Positions 51,620-60,571 of a DNA stretch of 64,000 nt are shown one piece after another. Origin of the DNA: Mycolicibacterium rutilum (GTDB lineage Bacteria; Actinomycetota; Actinomycetes; Mycobacteriales; Mycobacteriaceae); assembly GCF_900108565.1 (NCBI RefSeq), contig NZ_LT629971.1, positions 4,774,001-4,838,000 on the forward strand, in the 5' to 3' direction. The translations under genes and the position numbers were made by a program. Positions within the stretch are counted from its first letter, which is position 1; every line of letters starts with the position of its first letter. The notes under the pieces are model-generated. The model saw only the letters and a program-made list of their open reading frames with translations, made no database searches and was not told where the DNA came from.

Positions 51620-52315
51620 ATGGACTCCAGCAGCGATACTCCGGACCGCACCGGCGGGGGCCGAACTCTCGACACCGGTCTGACCGAGCGTCAGCGCACC
51701 ATCCTCGAGGTCATCCGCGCCTCGGTCACCACCCGCGGCTATCCCCCGAGCATCCGGGAGATCGGCGATGCGGTCGGCCTGACGTCGACGTCGTCGGTGG
51801 CCCATCAACTCCGCACGCTCGAGCGCAAGGGCTATCTGCGGCGGGACCCGAATCGCCCACGCGCGGTGGATGTCCGCGGCGCAGACGACGCCGCCAACCC
51901 GGTCGTCACCACCGACGTCGCGGGTTCGGACGCGTTGCCGGAGCCGACGTTCGTGCCGGTGCTCGGGCGGATCGCCGCCGGCGGCCCGATTCTCGCGGAG
52001 GAGGCCGTCGAAGACGTCTTCCCGCTACCGAAAGAACTCGTCGGCGAGGGCTCGCTGTTCCTGCTGAAGGTGGTCGGCGATTCGATGGTCGACGCGGCGA
52101 TCTGCGACGGGGACTGGGTGGTCGTGCGTCAGCAGAACGTCGCCGACAACGGCGACATCGTCGCCGCGATGATCGACGGCGAGGCGACGGTCAAGACGTT
52201 CAAGCGCACCCGCGGACAGGTGTGGCTGATGCCGCACAACCCCGCGTTCGATCCGATTCCCGGGAACGACGCCGCCGTGCTCGGCAAGGTCGTCACCGTG
52301 ATCCGCAAGATCTAG
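51620..52315 (+). CDS. lexA: SOS repressor LexA
   Basis: 231 residues. N-terminal wHTH (about 20-85, TERQRTILEVIRAS and PPSIREIGDAVGLTSTSSVAHQL), cleavage site Ala120-Gly121 in GRIAAGGP, and the Ser155/Lys192 dyad in VVGDSMVD and ATVKTFKR. RecA-induced self-cleavage relieves repression of the SOS regulon. The frame is open far upstream, but the conserved start is the ATG at 51620. Corresponds to Rv2720. The stop overlaps that of the LGFP gene by 4 bp. Confidence 0.97.
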   Translation: MDSSSDTPDRTGGGRTLDTGLTERQRTILEVIRASVTTRGYPPSIREIGDAVGLTSTSSVAHQLRTLERKGYLRRDPNRPRAVDVRGADDAANPVVTTDVAGSDALPEPTFVPVLGRIAAGGPILAEEAVEDVFPLPKELVGEGSLFLLKVVGDSMVDAAICDGDWVVVRQQNVADNGDIVAAMIDGEATVKTFKRTRGQVWLMPHNPAFDPIPGNDAAVLGKVVTVIRKI

Positions 52316-54288
52316 TCGGCGCGCACGAAACCGTTCGTGCGGGCGAATTCCTCGCTGGAGAACCAGATTTCGGCGTGCGCGTCATCGTAGTCGGCTGAGC
52401 CGGGCAGCCAGTACCGGCCCGACTGGGTGTCGGCCTTGATCGGGTAGCCTTCGGGCCCCTCGGCCGCGTCGTCGAGCGACAGCCGGAACGCGGGGCCCGG
52501 GATCTCCGGCTTGTCGACCTCGATGCGGGCATGCCGGCCGGTGTCGGTCAACGGATCCCGCTCAGGCGCCGTCGCCTCACCCAGCGTCTGGATCCGGGTC
52601 GGCGCGGTGACGATGTCGTCGGGATTGTCGTCGGGGTTGTCCTCGCGGGCGGGCTGTTCCTCGGGCGCCTCGTAGGGGTCGACGACATGCTCGACGGGCT
52701 CGTCGGCGGGACCGGACTCGGGTGGCGGCTCCCACGGGCTGCTCGACTCCGGACCCAGCGCCCCGAGGCCTTCGCTGGCGTAGCGGTCGCCGAACAGCGC
52801 CGCGGCGTAATCGTCGTTGCTCGACCGCATCTCCTCGACGTCCGGTTCGCGCGCCCCGACGGTGCTGTAGATCCGGTCGACGTCACTGCCGTAGCCGTCG
52901 TCGAACCGGTCGTCGTCGAAGCCCGGATGATCGTCGTCGCGGCGCCGGCTGCGCATCGTCGCGAACACGACGAGGCCGACCAGGATGAGCACCGGCACGA
53001 TCGCCAGCAGCCACCACCAACTCCACCCGAACCCACCCGAGTCGTCGGCGGCGGAGGGTTGCGGTGCGGCCGGCGTATCCGGCAGATGCCGGCCGGGCAC
53101 CTGCAGATCCGACAACTGGCTCGCGAGGTTGGCCGGCTCGGTGCTGAAATCACCGGTCGCGCGGTCCCACGAGACGACCCCGCCGCTGAACCGCTGGGTG
53201 AGCACGCCGTCGCTTTCGGTCTGATCGGCCATCGGCGCGCCGAGCGTTCCCTCCGCTCCGTCGAGCTTGTCCCAGGCCGCCCGCATCGGGCCCCGGACGA
53301 GGACCGCACCGTAATCGGGCGTCCAGAAGATCACCGGGTTGTCCTCGGCGGCGAACGTCGACATCCGGCTGGCCTCGCCCGCTCCGCCGGCCTCCTCACC
53401 CGAGGTCGGAAAACCGAGGTCGCCCTCGGGTCCGCCGAGGCTCTCGTACTTGGTGAGCACCTGTCCGGTGACGACCCGCGCACCGGTCGCCGGACTGTAG
53501 AAGATCTTGCCGCCCGCGAAGTTCTGTCCGAGGCCGTCAGCGCCGATCTTGTACGGCGGTCCCTCGGCCGCGCCGAGCGGGCCCAGCGCTCCGCCGGCGG
53601 CGCGGCGGGCGGCGTTGATCGCCGACGTCGGATCGTCGGGCACCTTGAGCCCGGCCAGCTGCCCGGCGAGATCCGGCGGCACGGTGGTGAAGGTCTTCTC
53701 GCGGGTGTTGTACGTCAGCTCGCCGCCGGTGAATTTCTGCGTGACGAGATCGCCGCGATAGGACTCGTCGTCCGCGGGCACGCCGAGCACCCCCGAGGAA
53801 CCGCCGAGCTTGTCCCATGCGGCGTTGATCGGCCCGCGCACGACGCGCGCGCCGGTGTCGGCGGTCCAGAAGATCACCGGCTTGTCGGCGGCGCTGAACG
53901 TGGTGTTGAAGCTGCCCGGCGCGCGGCCGGGGCCGTCATCGATGGTGGGGAACCCCAGATCGCTGTCGGCGGGCCCGCCGAGTGATTCGTACTTCTCCAG
54001 GATGGCCCCGCGCACGAAATGGGCGCCGGTCTGCGGGGTGAAGAAGATCTTGCCCGCGCTGTAGTTCTGCGCGAACCCGTCACCGGCGCGATACACCTCG
54101 CCCTGCTCGGGTCCGAGCGGACCGCCCGCGCCGCCGCTGGCGTCCCATGCCGCAGTGATGGCGGCGTCGGCGTCGGATTCCGGCGTCGCCCCTGCCGCCG
54201 GGCTCAACAGCAGGGCTGCCGCACCAGTGAGCAGAGCGGTCGCCATCCGTGCCCACACCGCTGTGCGCCGGGTGGTTTGCCCGATCAT
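52312..54288 (-). CDS. LGFP-repeat cell-envelope protein with membrane anchor and sunset-like C-terminal domain
   Basis: 658 residues: signal peptide (1-34, ending SPAAGA), an extracytoplasmic part with six LGFP-type repeats in two sets of three (LGPEQG, DLGFPTIDD, VLGVPADDE; LGAAEG, DLGFPTSGE, TLGAPMADQ), a membrane helix (about 422-445), an acidic cytoplasmic linker of about 165 residues and a final block (614-655) with YPIKADTQSGRYWLPGS and AEIWFSSEEFARTNGF that resembles a sunset domain. LGFP modules bind cell-wall components in corynebacterial proteins. GGGAGGACGA precedes the ATG at 54288. Corresponds to Rv2721c. Confidence 0.87.
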   Translation of the reverse strand: MIGQTTRRTAVWARMATALLTGAAALLLSPAAGATPESDADAAITAAWDASGGAGGPLGPEQGEVYRAGDGFAQNYSAGKIFFTPQTGAHFVRGAILEKYESLGGPADSDLGFPTIDDGPGRAPGSFNTTFSAADKPVIFWTADTGARVVRGPINAAWDKLGGSSGVLGVPADDESYRGDLVTQKFTGGELTYNTREKTFTTVPPDLAGQLAGLKVPDDPTSAINAARRAAGGALGPLGAAEGPPYKIGADGLGQNFAGGKIFYSPATGARVVTGQVLTKYESLGGPEGDLGFPTSGEEAGGAGEASRMSTFAAEDNPVIFWTPDYGAVLVRGPMRAAWDKLDGAEGTLGAPMADQTESDGVLTQRFSGGVVSWDRATGDFSTEPANLASQLSDLQVPGRHLPDTPAAPQPSAADDSGGFGWSWWWLLAIVPVLILVGLVVFATMRSRRRDDDHPGFDDDRFDDGYGSDVDRIYSTVGAREPDVEEMRSSNDDYAAALFGDRYASEGLGALGPESSSPWEPPPESGPADEPVEHVVDPYEAPEEQPAREDNPDDNPDDIVTAPTRIQTLGEATAPERDPLTDTGRHARIEVDKPEIPGPAFRLSLDDAAEGPEGYPIKADTQSGRYWLPGSADYDDAHAEIWFSSEEFARTNGFVRAD

Positions 54289-54306
54289 TCGTCCTCCCGC
54301 GGTCGA

Positions 54307-54330
54307 CGCGAAATTCTCCACAATTTCGCG
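54307..54330. promoter_or_regulatory. Perfect 9-bp-arm palindrome upstream of the LGFP gene
   Basis: CGCGAAATT and AATTTCGCG are exact arms around a 6-nt centre. The element lies 18-42 bp before the ATG, next to the ribosome-binding site, and a TTGACG -35-like hexamer sits at 54333-54338 on the minus strand, so it would cover the -10. Confidence 0.5.
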
Positions 54331-54663
54331 CCCGTCAACTGTCTGTCAGCAGACGCCGATCACTAACGAACACGCCAATCCTGGGAAGGAAAATACCCGG
54401 CCGCGCGTCATCCGCTGGGATCAGCCCCGTTGCGCCGCGACGATTTGAGCAGCTAAACAGCCGGACCGCGGCCCGCGCCGAGTTTGCACGAGAGCGCCGG
54501 AATTCGCCCGCGCCACGGCGTATTGACGCGCGCGACCGTAGCCACCGCGCAATTGCCGGGGGTGATCAAAGCAAATTGATTCATTTCTTTTTCGAATGCA
54601 ATTTTCGCGTCGCCGCCTCCGGAGAGGGCATTGTGTGGGTCGGACCCAGACGGGTGGCTGGCT
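54331..54663. other. AT-richer intergenic stretch, no gene seen
   Basis: Between the LGFP gene's promoter and the BisC-type gene there is no credible reading frame. The part near 54560-54605 is markedly AT-rich (A- and T-runs) compared with the rest of the window and may be promoter-proximal DNA. No tRNA, repeat or hairpin is evident in it. Confidence 0.5.
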
Positions 54664-54669
54664 TAAGAT
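54664..54669 (+). promoter_or_regulatory. Putative -10 element for the BisC-type gene
   Basis: TAAGAT lies 7 nt before the ATG at 54677. Confidence 0.35.
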
Positions 54670-54676
54670 CGCGCCC

Positions 54677-56956
54677 ATGCCCGCCCCCGTCAGCCTGACA
54701 CACTGGGGCGCGTTCACCGCGACGATGGCCGACGGTGACATCGCCGCGGTCACCGCGCCCGACGACGACGCCGATCCCTCTCCCCTGCTCGGCAACCTGC
54801 CGGGCTCCCTGCGGCACCGCTCGCGGATCGCCACGCCCGCCGTGCGGCGCGGGTGGTTGCGCGCGGGCCCGGGCCCGTCCACCCGCCGCGGCGACGACGA
54901 GTTCGTCGCGGTGTCCTGGGACGAACTCACCGAGGTGCTGGCGACCGAGCTGCGCCGGGTGGTCGACGCGCACGGCAACGAGGCGATCTTCGGCGGCTCC
55001 TACGGGTGGGCCAGCGCGGGCCGCTTCCACCACGCTCAGAGTCAAGTGCACCGCTTCTTGAACTTCCTTGGCGGCTACACGTTTTCGCGTCACTCCTACA
55101 GCCTCGGTGCCACCGGCGTGATCATGCCCCGCGTCGTCGGCACGCATGACGACCTGTTCAAGCGGTCCACCTCCTGGGAGGTCATCGTCGAGCACACCGA
55201 CCTGCTGGTCTGTTTCGGCGGCCTCGCGCTGAAGAACACCGCGATCAATCACGGCGGCACCACCGCACATCCGGCCCGGGATGCGCTGAAGCGATTCCGC
55301 GACCGCGGCGGGCGCATCGTGTCGATCTCACCGCTGCGCGACGACGTCGACGGGGACTGCGACTGGCATGCCCCGGTGCCCGGCACCGACGTCGCGATCA
55401 TGCTCGCGCTGGCCTACGTGCTCGCCACCGAGGACCTCGCCGACCGGAACTTCCTGGCCACCTACTGCACCGGCTACGACCGCTTCGAGCGCTATCTGCT
55501 CGGACGCGACGACGGCGTACCCAAGTCGCCGCGGTGGGCGTCGGCGATCTGCGGGCTACCCGCCGACGCGCTGACCGAGCTGGCCAGGCGGATGGCCGCA
55601 CAGCGCACGATCGTGACGGTCAGTTGGTCTCTGCAGCGGGTGCGCCACGGCGAGCAGGCCCCGTGGATGGGCCTGACCTTGGCGGCGATGCTCGGCCAGA
55701 TCGGGCTTCCCGGCGGCGGTTTCGGCCACGGCTACGGCTCGATGAACGAACCGGGCCTGCCGCCGCTGCGTTCGGGGCTGCCCCGGCTACCGCAGGGCAT
55801 CAACCCGGTCCGCAGTTTCATCCCGGTCGCCGCGATCAGCGACCTGCTGCTGCGCCCCGGCGAGGAGTTCGACTACAACGGCCTGCGCCTGAGATATCCC
55901 GACATCAAGCTGGTGTACTGGGCCGGCGGCAACCCGTTCCACCACCACCAGAACATCCCCCGGCTGCGGCGCGCGTTGAGTCGAGTCGACACCATCGTCG
56001 TGCACGAGCCGTACTGGACCGCGATGGCCAAGCATGCCGACATCGTCGTGCCGTCCACGACAGCCTATGAGCGAGAGGACTACTCGGGCTCGCGCAACGA
56101 TCCGGTGCTGATGGCGATGCCCCGGCTCGCCGAGCCGTTCGGCCAATCACGGGACGACTACACCACTTTCGCGGCGCTGGCTGAGTACCTCGGATTCGGT
56201 GCCCAGTTCACCGAGGGCCGCTCGGCGCGCCAGTGGTTAGCCCATCTGTACGACAAGTGGGCCGCTGAACTCGATTTCGCGGTGCCCACGTTCGAGGACT
56301 TCTGGCGTCAGGGCCGGTTGCGGTTGCCCACCGAAGAGGGGCTCACGCTGCTCGCCGACTTCCGCGCCGACCCGGTGACGCATCGGCTGGGCACCCCGAG
56401 TGGGCGCATCGAGATCTTCTCGGCCGACATCGACGGTTTCGGCTACGACGACTGCGCGGGACACCCGACGTGGTTCGAGCCCGCCGAGTGGCTCGGCTCA
56501 CCGCGGGCCGCGGACTATCCCCTGCACCTGCTCGCGAACCAGCCCGCATCGCGGCTGCACGGGCAGCTCGACGACGGGGCGGTGAGCCGGGCGTCGAAGA
56601 TCCAGGGCCGCGAACCGATTCGCATGCATCCGCAGGATGCCGCCGCGCGCGGACTGACTGCAGGTGAGGTGGTGCGCGTGTACAACGACCGGGGCGCCTG
56701 CCTGGCCGGACTGGTGGTCGACGACCGGTTACGGCCGCGGGTGGTGCAACTGGCCACCGGTGCGTGGTTCGATCCCGCGGATCCGTCGGACCCCGATGCG
56801 ATGTGCGTGCACGGCAACCCGAACGTGCTGACCGACGACGTCGGGACGTCCCGCCTCGCCCACGGCTGCACCGGCGCCCACGTGCTGGTGCAGGTGGAGA
56901 AGTTCACGGGCGAGCTACCACCGGTGAGGGCCCACGAGCTGCCCACGGTGAGGTGA
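54677..56956 (+). CDS. Molybdopterin oxidoreductase, biotin/TMAO sulfoxide reductase type
   Basis: 759 residues, DMSO-reductase family without an N-terminal iron-sulfur motif. SLTHWGAFTA at the start, the GSYGWASAGRFHHAQSQ block with the probable Mo-ligating Ser, VYWAGGNPFHHHQN and LHLLANQPASRLHGQLDDG are those of BisC/TorA/DorA enzymes. No twin-arginine signal is seen, so it is cytoplasmic like BisC, reducing biotin or methionine sulfoxide. Length fits BisC. Start MPAPVSLTHWG; a longer frame upstream is unsupported. Confidence 0.9.
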   Translation: MPAPVSLTHWGAFTATMADGDIAAVTAPDDDADPSPLLGNLPGSLRHRSRIATPAVRRGWLRAGPGPSTRRGDDEFVAVSWDELTEVLATELRRVVDAHGNEAIFGGSYGWASAGRFHHAQSQVHRFLNFLGGYTFSRHSYSLGATGVIMPRVVGTHDDLFKRSTSWEVIVEHTDLLVCFGGLALKNTAINHGGTTAHPARDALKRFRDRGGRIVSISPLRDDVDGDCDWHAPVPGTDVAIMLALAYVLATEDLADRNFLATYCTGYDRFERYLLGRDDGVPKSPRWASAICGLPADALTELARRMAAQRTIVTVSWSLQRVRHGEQAPWMGLTLAAMLGQIGLPGGGFGHGYGSMNEPGLPPLRSGLPRLPQGINPVRSFIPVAAISDLLLRPGEEFDYNGLRLRYPDIKLVYWAGGNPFHHHQNIPRLRRALSRVDTIVVHEPYWTAMAKHADIVVPSTTAYEREDYSGSRNDPVLMAMPRLAEPFGQSRDDYTTFAALAEYLGFGAQFTEGRSARQWLAHLYDKWAAELDFAVPTFEDFWRQGRLRLPTEEGLTLLADFRADPVTHRLGTPSGRIEIFSADIDGFGYDDCAGHPTWFEPAEWLGSPRAADYPLHLLANQPASRLHGQLDDGAVSRASKIQGREPIRMHPQDAAARGLTAGEVVRVYNDRGACLAGLVVDDRLRPRVVQLATGAWFDPADPSDPDAMCVHGNPNVLTDDVGTSRLAHGCTGAHVLVQVEKFTGELPPVRAHELPTVR

Positions 56957-57036
56957 GCGCACCCACACTTCGTTTAGCGGATGACAGATTCGGGAATCAG
57001 CTCGACCACACCCCGAACCGACAGGGAGGAAGCCCA

Positions 57037-57276
57037 ATGTCGTCGAACAACAGTGGTCCCGAAGAAGCCGTCAAGGGCGTCGTCGAAGGCGTGAAGGGCA
57101 AGGCCAAAGAGGTGCTCGGCGCGGTCGCGGGCCGCGACGATCTGTACCGCGAGGGCCAGGCTCAGCAGGACAAGGCCGACGCGCAGCGCAACGCCGCCGA
57201 GAAGGAGGCCGAGGCCGAAAGCGCTCGTGCGGCAGCCAAGACCGCCGAGAAGCGGCAGGAAGCCGAACAGCGGTAA
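57037..57276 (+). CDS. CsbD-like stress protein
   Basis: 79 residues, very hydrophilic and helical. GPEEAVKGVVEGVKGKAKEVLGAVAGRDDLYREGQAQQDK is the CsbD motif region; the remainder is an Ala/Glu/Lys helix. CsbD proteins are general-stress induced; function unknown, though mycobacterial relatives have been annotated as cruciform-DNA or mismatch binding. A strong GGGAGGA site precedes the ATG. Confidence 0.88.
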   Translation: MSSNNSGPEEAVKGVVEGVKGKAKEVLGAVAGRDDLYREGQAQQDKADAQRNAAEKEAEAESARAAAKTAEKRQEAEQR

Positions 57277-57290
57277 CCACATCGACCCGA

Positions 57291-57324
57291 GGGCGCGGAG
57301 AACCACGGCTTCCCCGCGCCTTTC
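57291..57324. terminator. Hairpin after the CsbD gene
   Basis: GGCGCGG (57292-57298) pairs with CCGCGCC (57314-57320); the stem can be lengthened by several pairs with one mismatch, and TTT follows. It separates two convergent genes. Confidence 0.6.
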
Positions 57325-57330
57325 GGCTGT

Positions 57331-58209
57331 CTAGCGCAGCGCGGCGACCATCGCGTCGGCCAGCGCGCTCGGATTGTCGCGGGTGAGCATGTGATTCGCA
57401 CCCGGGATCAGGCTGGTGCGCACATCGCTGATCAGGCTCTGCGCGCGGTCCATCGCGGCGCGTGGGCCAGTGCGATACACGACTTCATGTTCGCCGATCA
57501 GAAGCGTTGTCGGCGCAGCGATCCGGCGAAGCGAGTCGTCGCTGAACACGGTCGGCGGGGTCACCTCAAACCGCAGCGTCCGGCACGACACGAGGCTGGT
57601 GACGATCAGGTCCGCGACGGGATCAGTGCCGATGTCCGGTGTTGACGCCATCCACTCGACGAATCGCGTGGCGAGCCCGCGTGAGCGCAACAAGCCGGTG
57701 GAGAACATACGGAAAAAGAACTCGGCGGGGATGGGAGCGAGCGTCGCCGCCGGGGCCACCAGGATCAACCGGTTCACCAGTTCCGGCGCCTGTACCGCGA
57801 GATTGGTTGCCAGCCAACCCCCGTAGGACATGCCGGCGACAGCCGCATCGTCGATCCGCAACGCGCCGAATACCTGCCGCAGCCACTCGACCAGGTTCGC
57901 CGTCCCGCGCGCGGGTCGGGTCAAAGCACTCTTGTTCGGCTCCGTGATCGTGTCGATGCAATAGCACCGGTGCGATGCACTCAGCGGCGCCATCACCGAG
58001 TGCCACATGACCGCGGTAGCCGTCGCACCGTGTAACAAGACCAGGGGCGGCGCGGATTCCGGCCCACTGGCGATCACATGGGTGGCGCCGAACCGAGTCT
58101 CGACATCGAACTCGTCACAGGGCACGGGCCAGTCGGCCACGATCGCGTCGTACTGGGCGATGAACCGCGCCCGCCCCTGTGGGCTGCGGAACGGATCCAG
58201 CTTCGGCAT
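57331..58209 (-). CDS. Alpha/beta hydrolase
   Basis: 292 residues. LVLLHGATATAVMW (57-70), nucleophile Ser128 in AGMSYGGW, Asp expected near LLIGEHEVVY and His in PGANHMLTRDNP form a usual triad. The GMSYGG elbow resembles the Bacillus YdjP/lipase and carboxylesterase branch. Soluble; substrate unknown. It stands alone on the minus strand, 21 bp after the stop of hflX in transcription order, so it may be co-transcribed with that gene. Confidence 0.82.
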   Translation of the reverse strand: MPKLDPFRSPQGRARFIAQYDAIVADWPVPCDEFDVETRFGATHVIASGPESAPPLVLLHGATATAVMWHSVMAPLSASHRCYCIDTITEPNKSALTRPARGTANLVEWLRQVFGALRIDDAAVAGMSYGGWLATNLAVQAPELVNRLILVAPAATLAPIPAEFFFRMFSTGLLRSRGLATRFVEWMASTPDIGTDPVADLIVTSLVSCRTLRFEVTPPTVFSDDSLRRIAAPTTLLIGEHEVVYRTGPRAAMDRAQSLISDVRTSLIPGANHMLTRDNPSALADAMVAALR

Positions 58210-58230
58210 CGCTGAATGCTAGCGCCGCTG

Positions 58231-59649
58231 CTACTGGAACGTGGCGTACTCGCGCAGGTTGGCCCACAGCGCGACCGGCACCCGCGCCTTGATCCGGGTG
58301 CCCTCGGCGGTGTGCTCGACGGCGTCGACGCGTCCATCGGCGTGCACACGGTTGACCAGGTCGCCGCGGTCGTAGGGGATCGTCACATCGACCGTCGTGT
58401 CGGTCGGCTCGATCAGTTCGGACATCCGCTGCTGCAGGCGATCGAGTCCGTCACCGGTGCGCGCCGACACGAACACCGCGTCGGGCAGCGCCTGGCGCAA
58501 CTGAGCCAGCGTCAGCGGGTCGGCGGCGTCGGTCTTGTTGACCACCAACAGTTCCGGCGCGCGGGCGGCGTCGTGATCGGCAATGACCTCGTTGACCACC
58601 TGGCGCACCGCGTTGATCTGCGCCAGCGGGTTCGCGTCGGAACCGTCGACCACGTGCACCAAAAGGTCGGCGTCGACGACCTCCTCGAGCGTCGAACGGA
58701 ACGCCTCCACCAACTGCGTGGGCAGATGCCGGACGAACCCGACCGTGTCGGTGAGCACGAACGGTCTGCCGTCGGCGAATTCGCCTCGCCGCGTTGTCGG
58801 TTCGAGGGTGGCGAACAGCGCGTTCTCGACCAGCACCCCGGCCCCGGTGAGCGCGTTGAGCAGGCTCGACTTGCCGGCGTTGGTGTAACCCACGATCGCG
58901 ATCGACGGCACCTCGCTGCGCCGCCGCCCGCTGCGCTGCGTATCGCGGATCTTCTTCATGTCCTTGATGTCGCGGCGCAGCTTCGACATCCGCTCGCGGA
59001 TGCGGCGTCGGTCGGTCTCGATCTTGGTCTCACCCGGGCCGCGGGTGCCCACACCGCCGCCGGCGCCACCGGCGCGACCACCGGCCTGCCGGGACATCGA
59101 CTCGCCCCAGCCGCGCAGCCGCGGCAGCATGTACTCCATCTGGGCCAGGCTGACCTGCGCCTTGCCTTCGCGGCTGGTCGCGTGCTGGGCGAAGATATCG
59201 AGGATCAGCGCGGTGCGGTCGATCACCTTGACCTTGACCGCCTTCTCCAGCGCGGTCAGCTGGGCGGGGCTGAGCTCGCCGTCGCAGATGACGGTGTCGG
59301 CGCCGGTGGCCTCCACCACCTCGCGCAGCTCGGCGGCCTTACCGGAACCGATGTAGGTCGACGCGTCGGGCTTGTCGCGGCGCTGGATCAGCCCCTCGAG
59401 CACCTCGGAGCCGGCGGTCTCGGCGAGCGCGGCGAGTTCGGCCAGGCTCGCTTCGGCGTCGGCGGCGCTGCCTTCGGTCCAAACACCCACGAGCACAACG
59501 CGTTCCAGGCGCAGCTGGCGGTATTCGACTTCGGAGACGTCGGCCAGTTCGGTCGACAGACCGGCCACGCGGCGCAACGCCGTGCGGTCTTCGAGGGCGA
59601 GTTCACCCGCGCTCGGGGCGTCTCTGACAGGGAATTCGGGATAGGTCAT
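58231..59649 (-). CDS. hflX: GTPase HflX
   Basis: 472 residues: an N-terminal HflX domain (about 45-190) with GSGKAAELRE and DGELSPAQL, a Gly-rich hinge (GGRAGGAGGGVGTRGPGETK) and a G domain with P-loop GYTNAGKS (254-261), DTVGFVR (G3) and NKTD (G4). HflX splits stalled ribosomes; in mycobacteria it has been linked to macrolide tolerance. The ATG at 59649 is chosen over ATG 59685 because the 12 intervening codons have low GC at third positions, unlike real coding sequence here. Corresponds to Rv2725c. Confidence 0.95.
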   Translation of the reverse strand: MTYPEFPVRDAPSAGELALEDRTALRRVAGLSTELADVSEVEYRQLRLERVVLVGVWTEGSAADAEASLAELAALAETAGSEVLEGLIQRRDKPDASTYIGSGKAAELREVVEATGADTVICDGELSPAQLTALEKAVKVKVIDRTALILDIFAQHATSREGKAQVSLAQMEYMLPRLRGWGESMSRQAGGRAGGAGGGVGTRGPGETKIETDRRRIRERMSKLRRDIKDMKKIRDTQRSGRRRSEVPSIAIVGYTNAGKSSLLNALTGAGVLVENALFATLEPTTRRGEFADGRPFVLTDTVGFVRHLPTQLVEAFRSTLEEVVDADLLVHVVDGSDANPLAQINAVRQVVNEVIADHDAARAPELLVVNKTDAADPLTLAQLRQALPDAVFVSARTGDGLDRLQQRMSELIEPTDTTVDVTIPYDRGDLVNRVHADGRVDAVEHTAEGTRIKARVPVALWANLREYATFQ

Positions 59650-59694
59650 AGGCGAATAAAGATTCGCACGGAGATCACTTTTCATGCACCTCAA

Positions 59695-60567
59695 TTAACG
59701 TTGGGCCGCGCTCCACCATTCCTCCGAGATCTCGCCGTGCGCCACCAGTACCGACGGGCCGCGCAGGAAGCTGCTGGCCTCGGTGACCGTGACGTTGACT
59801 TCGCCGCCGGGAATCTGCACGTCGAGCGCCCCGGTGGTGGTGCCCGCGAATGCGAGCGCGGCCACCGCAGCGGCGACGGTCCCGGTGCCGCAGGACCGTG
59901 TCTCCCCGACACCGCGTTCGTGCACCCGCATGACGACCGCGCCGTCGGCCGGCGCCGTCAGCACCTCCACGTTGACGCCGTCGGGGAACTGCGCGGCGTC
60001 GAACGACACCGGCGCGGCGACGTCGAGCGCCGCCAGTTCCTCGAGCGTCAGGTCGGGATCCACGCACGCCAGGTGCGGGTTGCCGACATCGACGCACAGC
60101 CCGGCGAACGGCCTGCCGCCGACGACCGCCTCACCGGTGCCGAGCTGGTTGACCTTGCCCATCTCGACCGTGACGACCGCATTGGTGGCGTCCCAGTCGT
60201 GCAGCACCACCGGCCGGGGACCGGCCAGCGTGCCCACCACGAACTCGTCGCGGGCCTCCAGCCCGGCGGCGCGCAGGTAGTGCGCGAACACCCGGACGCC
60301 GTTACCGCACATCTCGGCGATCGAACCGTCGGCGTTGCGGTAGTCCATGTACCAGTCGTCGGCGCCGACACCTTCGGGCAGCACCTCGAACAGGCCCGCC
60401 TGCAGCGCGGCGCCCGCGGTGGTGACCCTCAGCACGCCGTCCGCGCCCAGCCCGCGACGCCGGTCGCAGAGCGCCGACACCGCCGCCGGGGACAGCGTGC
60501 GCTCGAAACCGGTGTCGGGCAGCAGCACGAAGTCGTTCTGCGTGCCGTGCCCCTTGGCGAACTCCAC
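59695..60567 (-). CDS. dapF: Diaminopimelate epimerase
   Basis: 290 residues. Both catalytic cysteines are visible, Cys87 in AEMCGNGVR and Cys226 in TRSCGTGT. DapF interconverts LL- and meso-diaminopimelate for lysine and peptidoglycan. GTG 60567 gives the family start VEFAKGHGTQNDFVLL; TACCCT on the minus strand (60574-60579), inside the end of miaA, precedes it by 6 nt, so it may also have its own leaderless transcript. Corresponds to Rv2726c. Confidence 0.97.
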   Translation of the reverse strand: MEFAKGHGTQNDFVLLPDTGFERTLSPAAVSALCDRRRGLGADGVLRVTTAGAALQAGLFEVLPEGVGADDWYMDYRNADGSIAEMCGNGVRVFAHYLRAAGLEARDEFVVGTLAGPRPVVLHDWDATNAVVTVEMGKVNQLGTGEAVVGGRPFAGLCVDVGNPHLACVDPDLTLEELAALDVAAPVSFDAAQFPDGVNVEVLTAPADGAVVMRVHERGVGETRSCGTGTVAAAVAALAFAGTTTGALDVQIPGGEVNVTVTEASSFLRGPSVLVAHGEISEEWWSAAQR

Positions 60568-60571
60568 CCGT

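Noticed and set aside
59650..59694. Extra N-terminal codons of hflX including an ATG at 59685
   Set aside because: The codons have low third-position GC, unlike neighbouring coding DNA; they look like a 5' leader or promoter.
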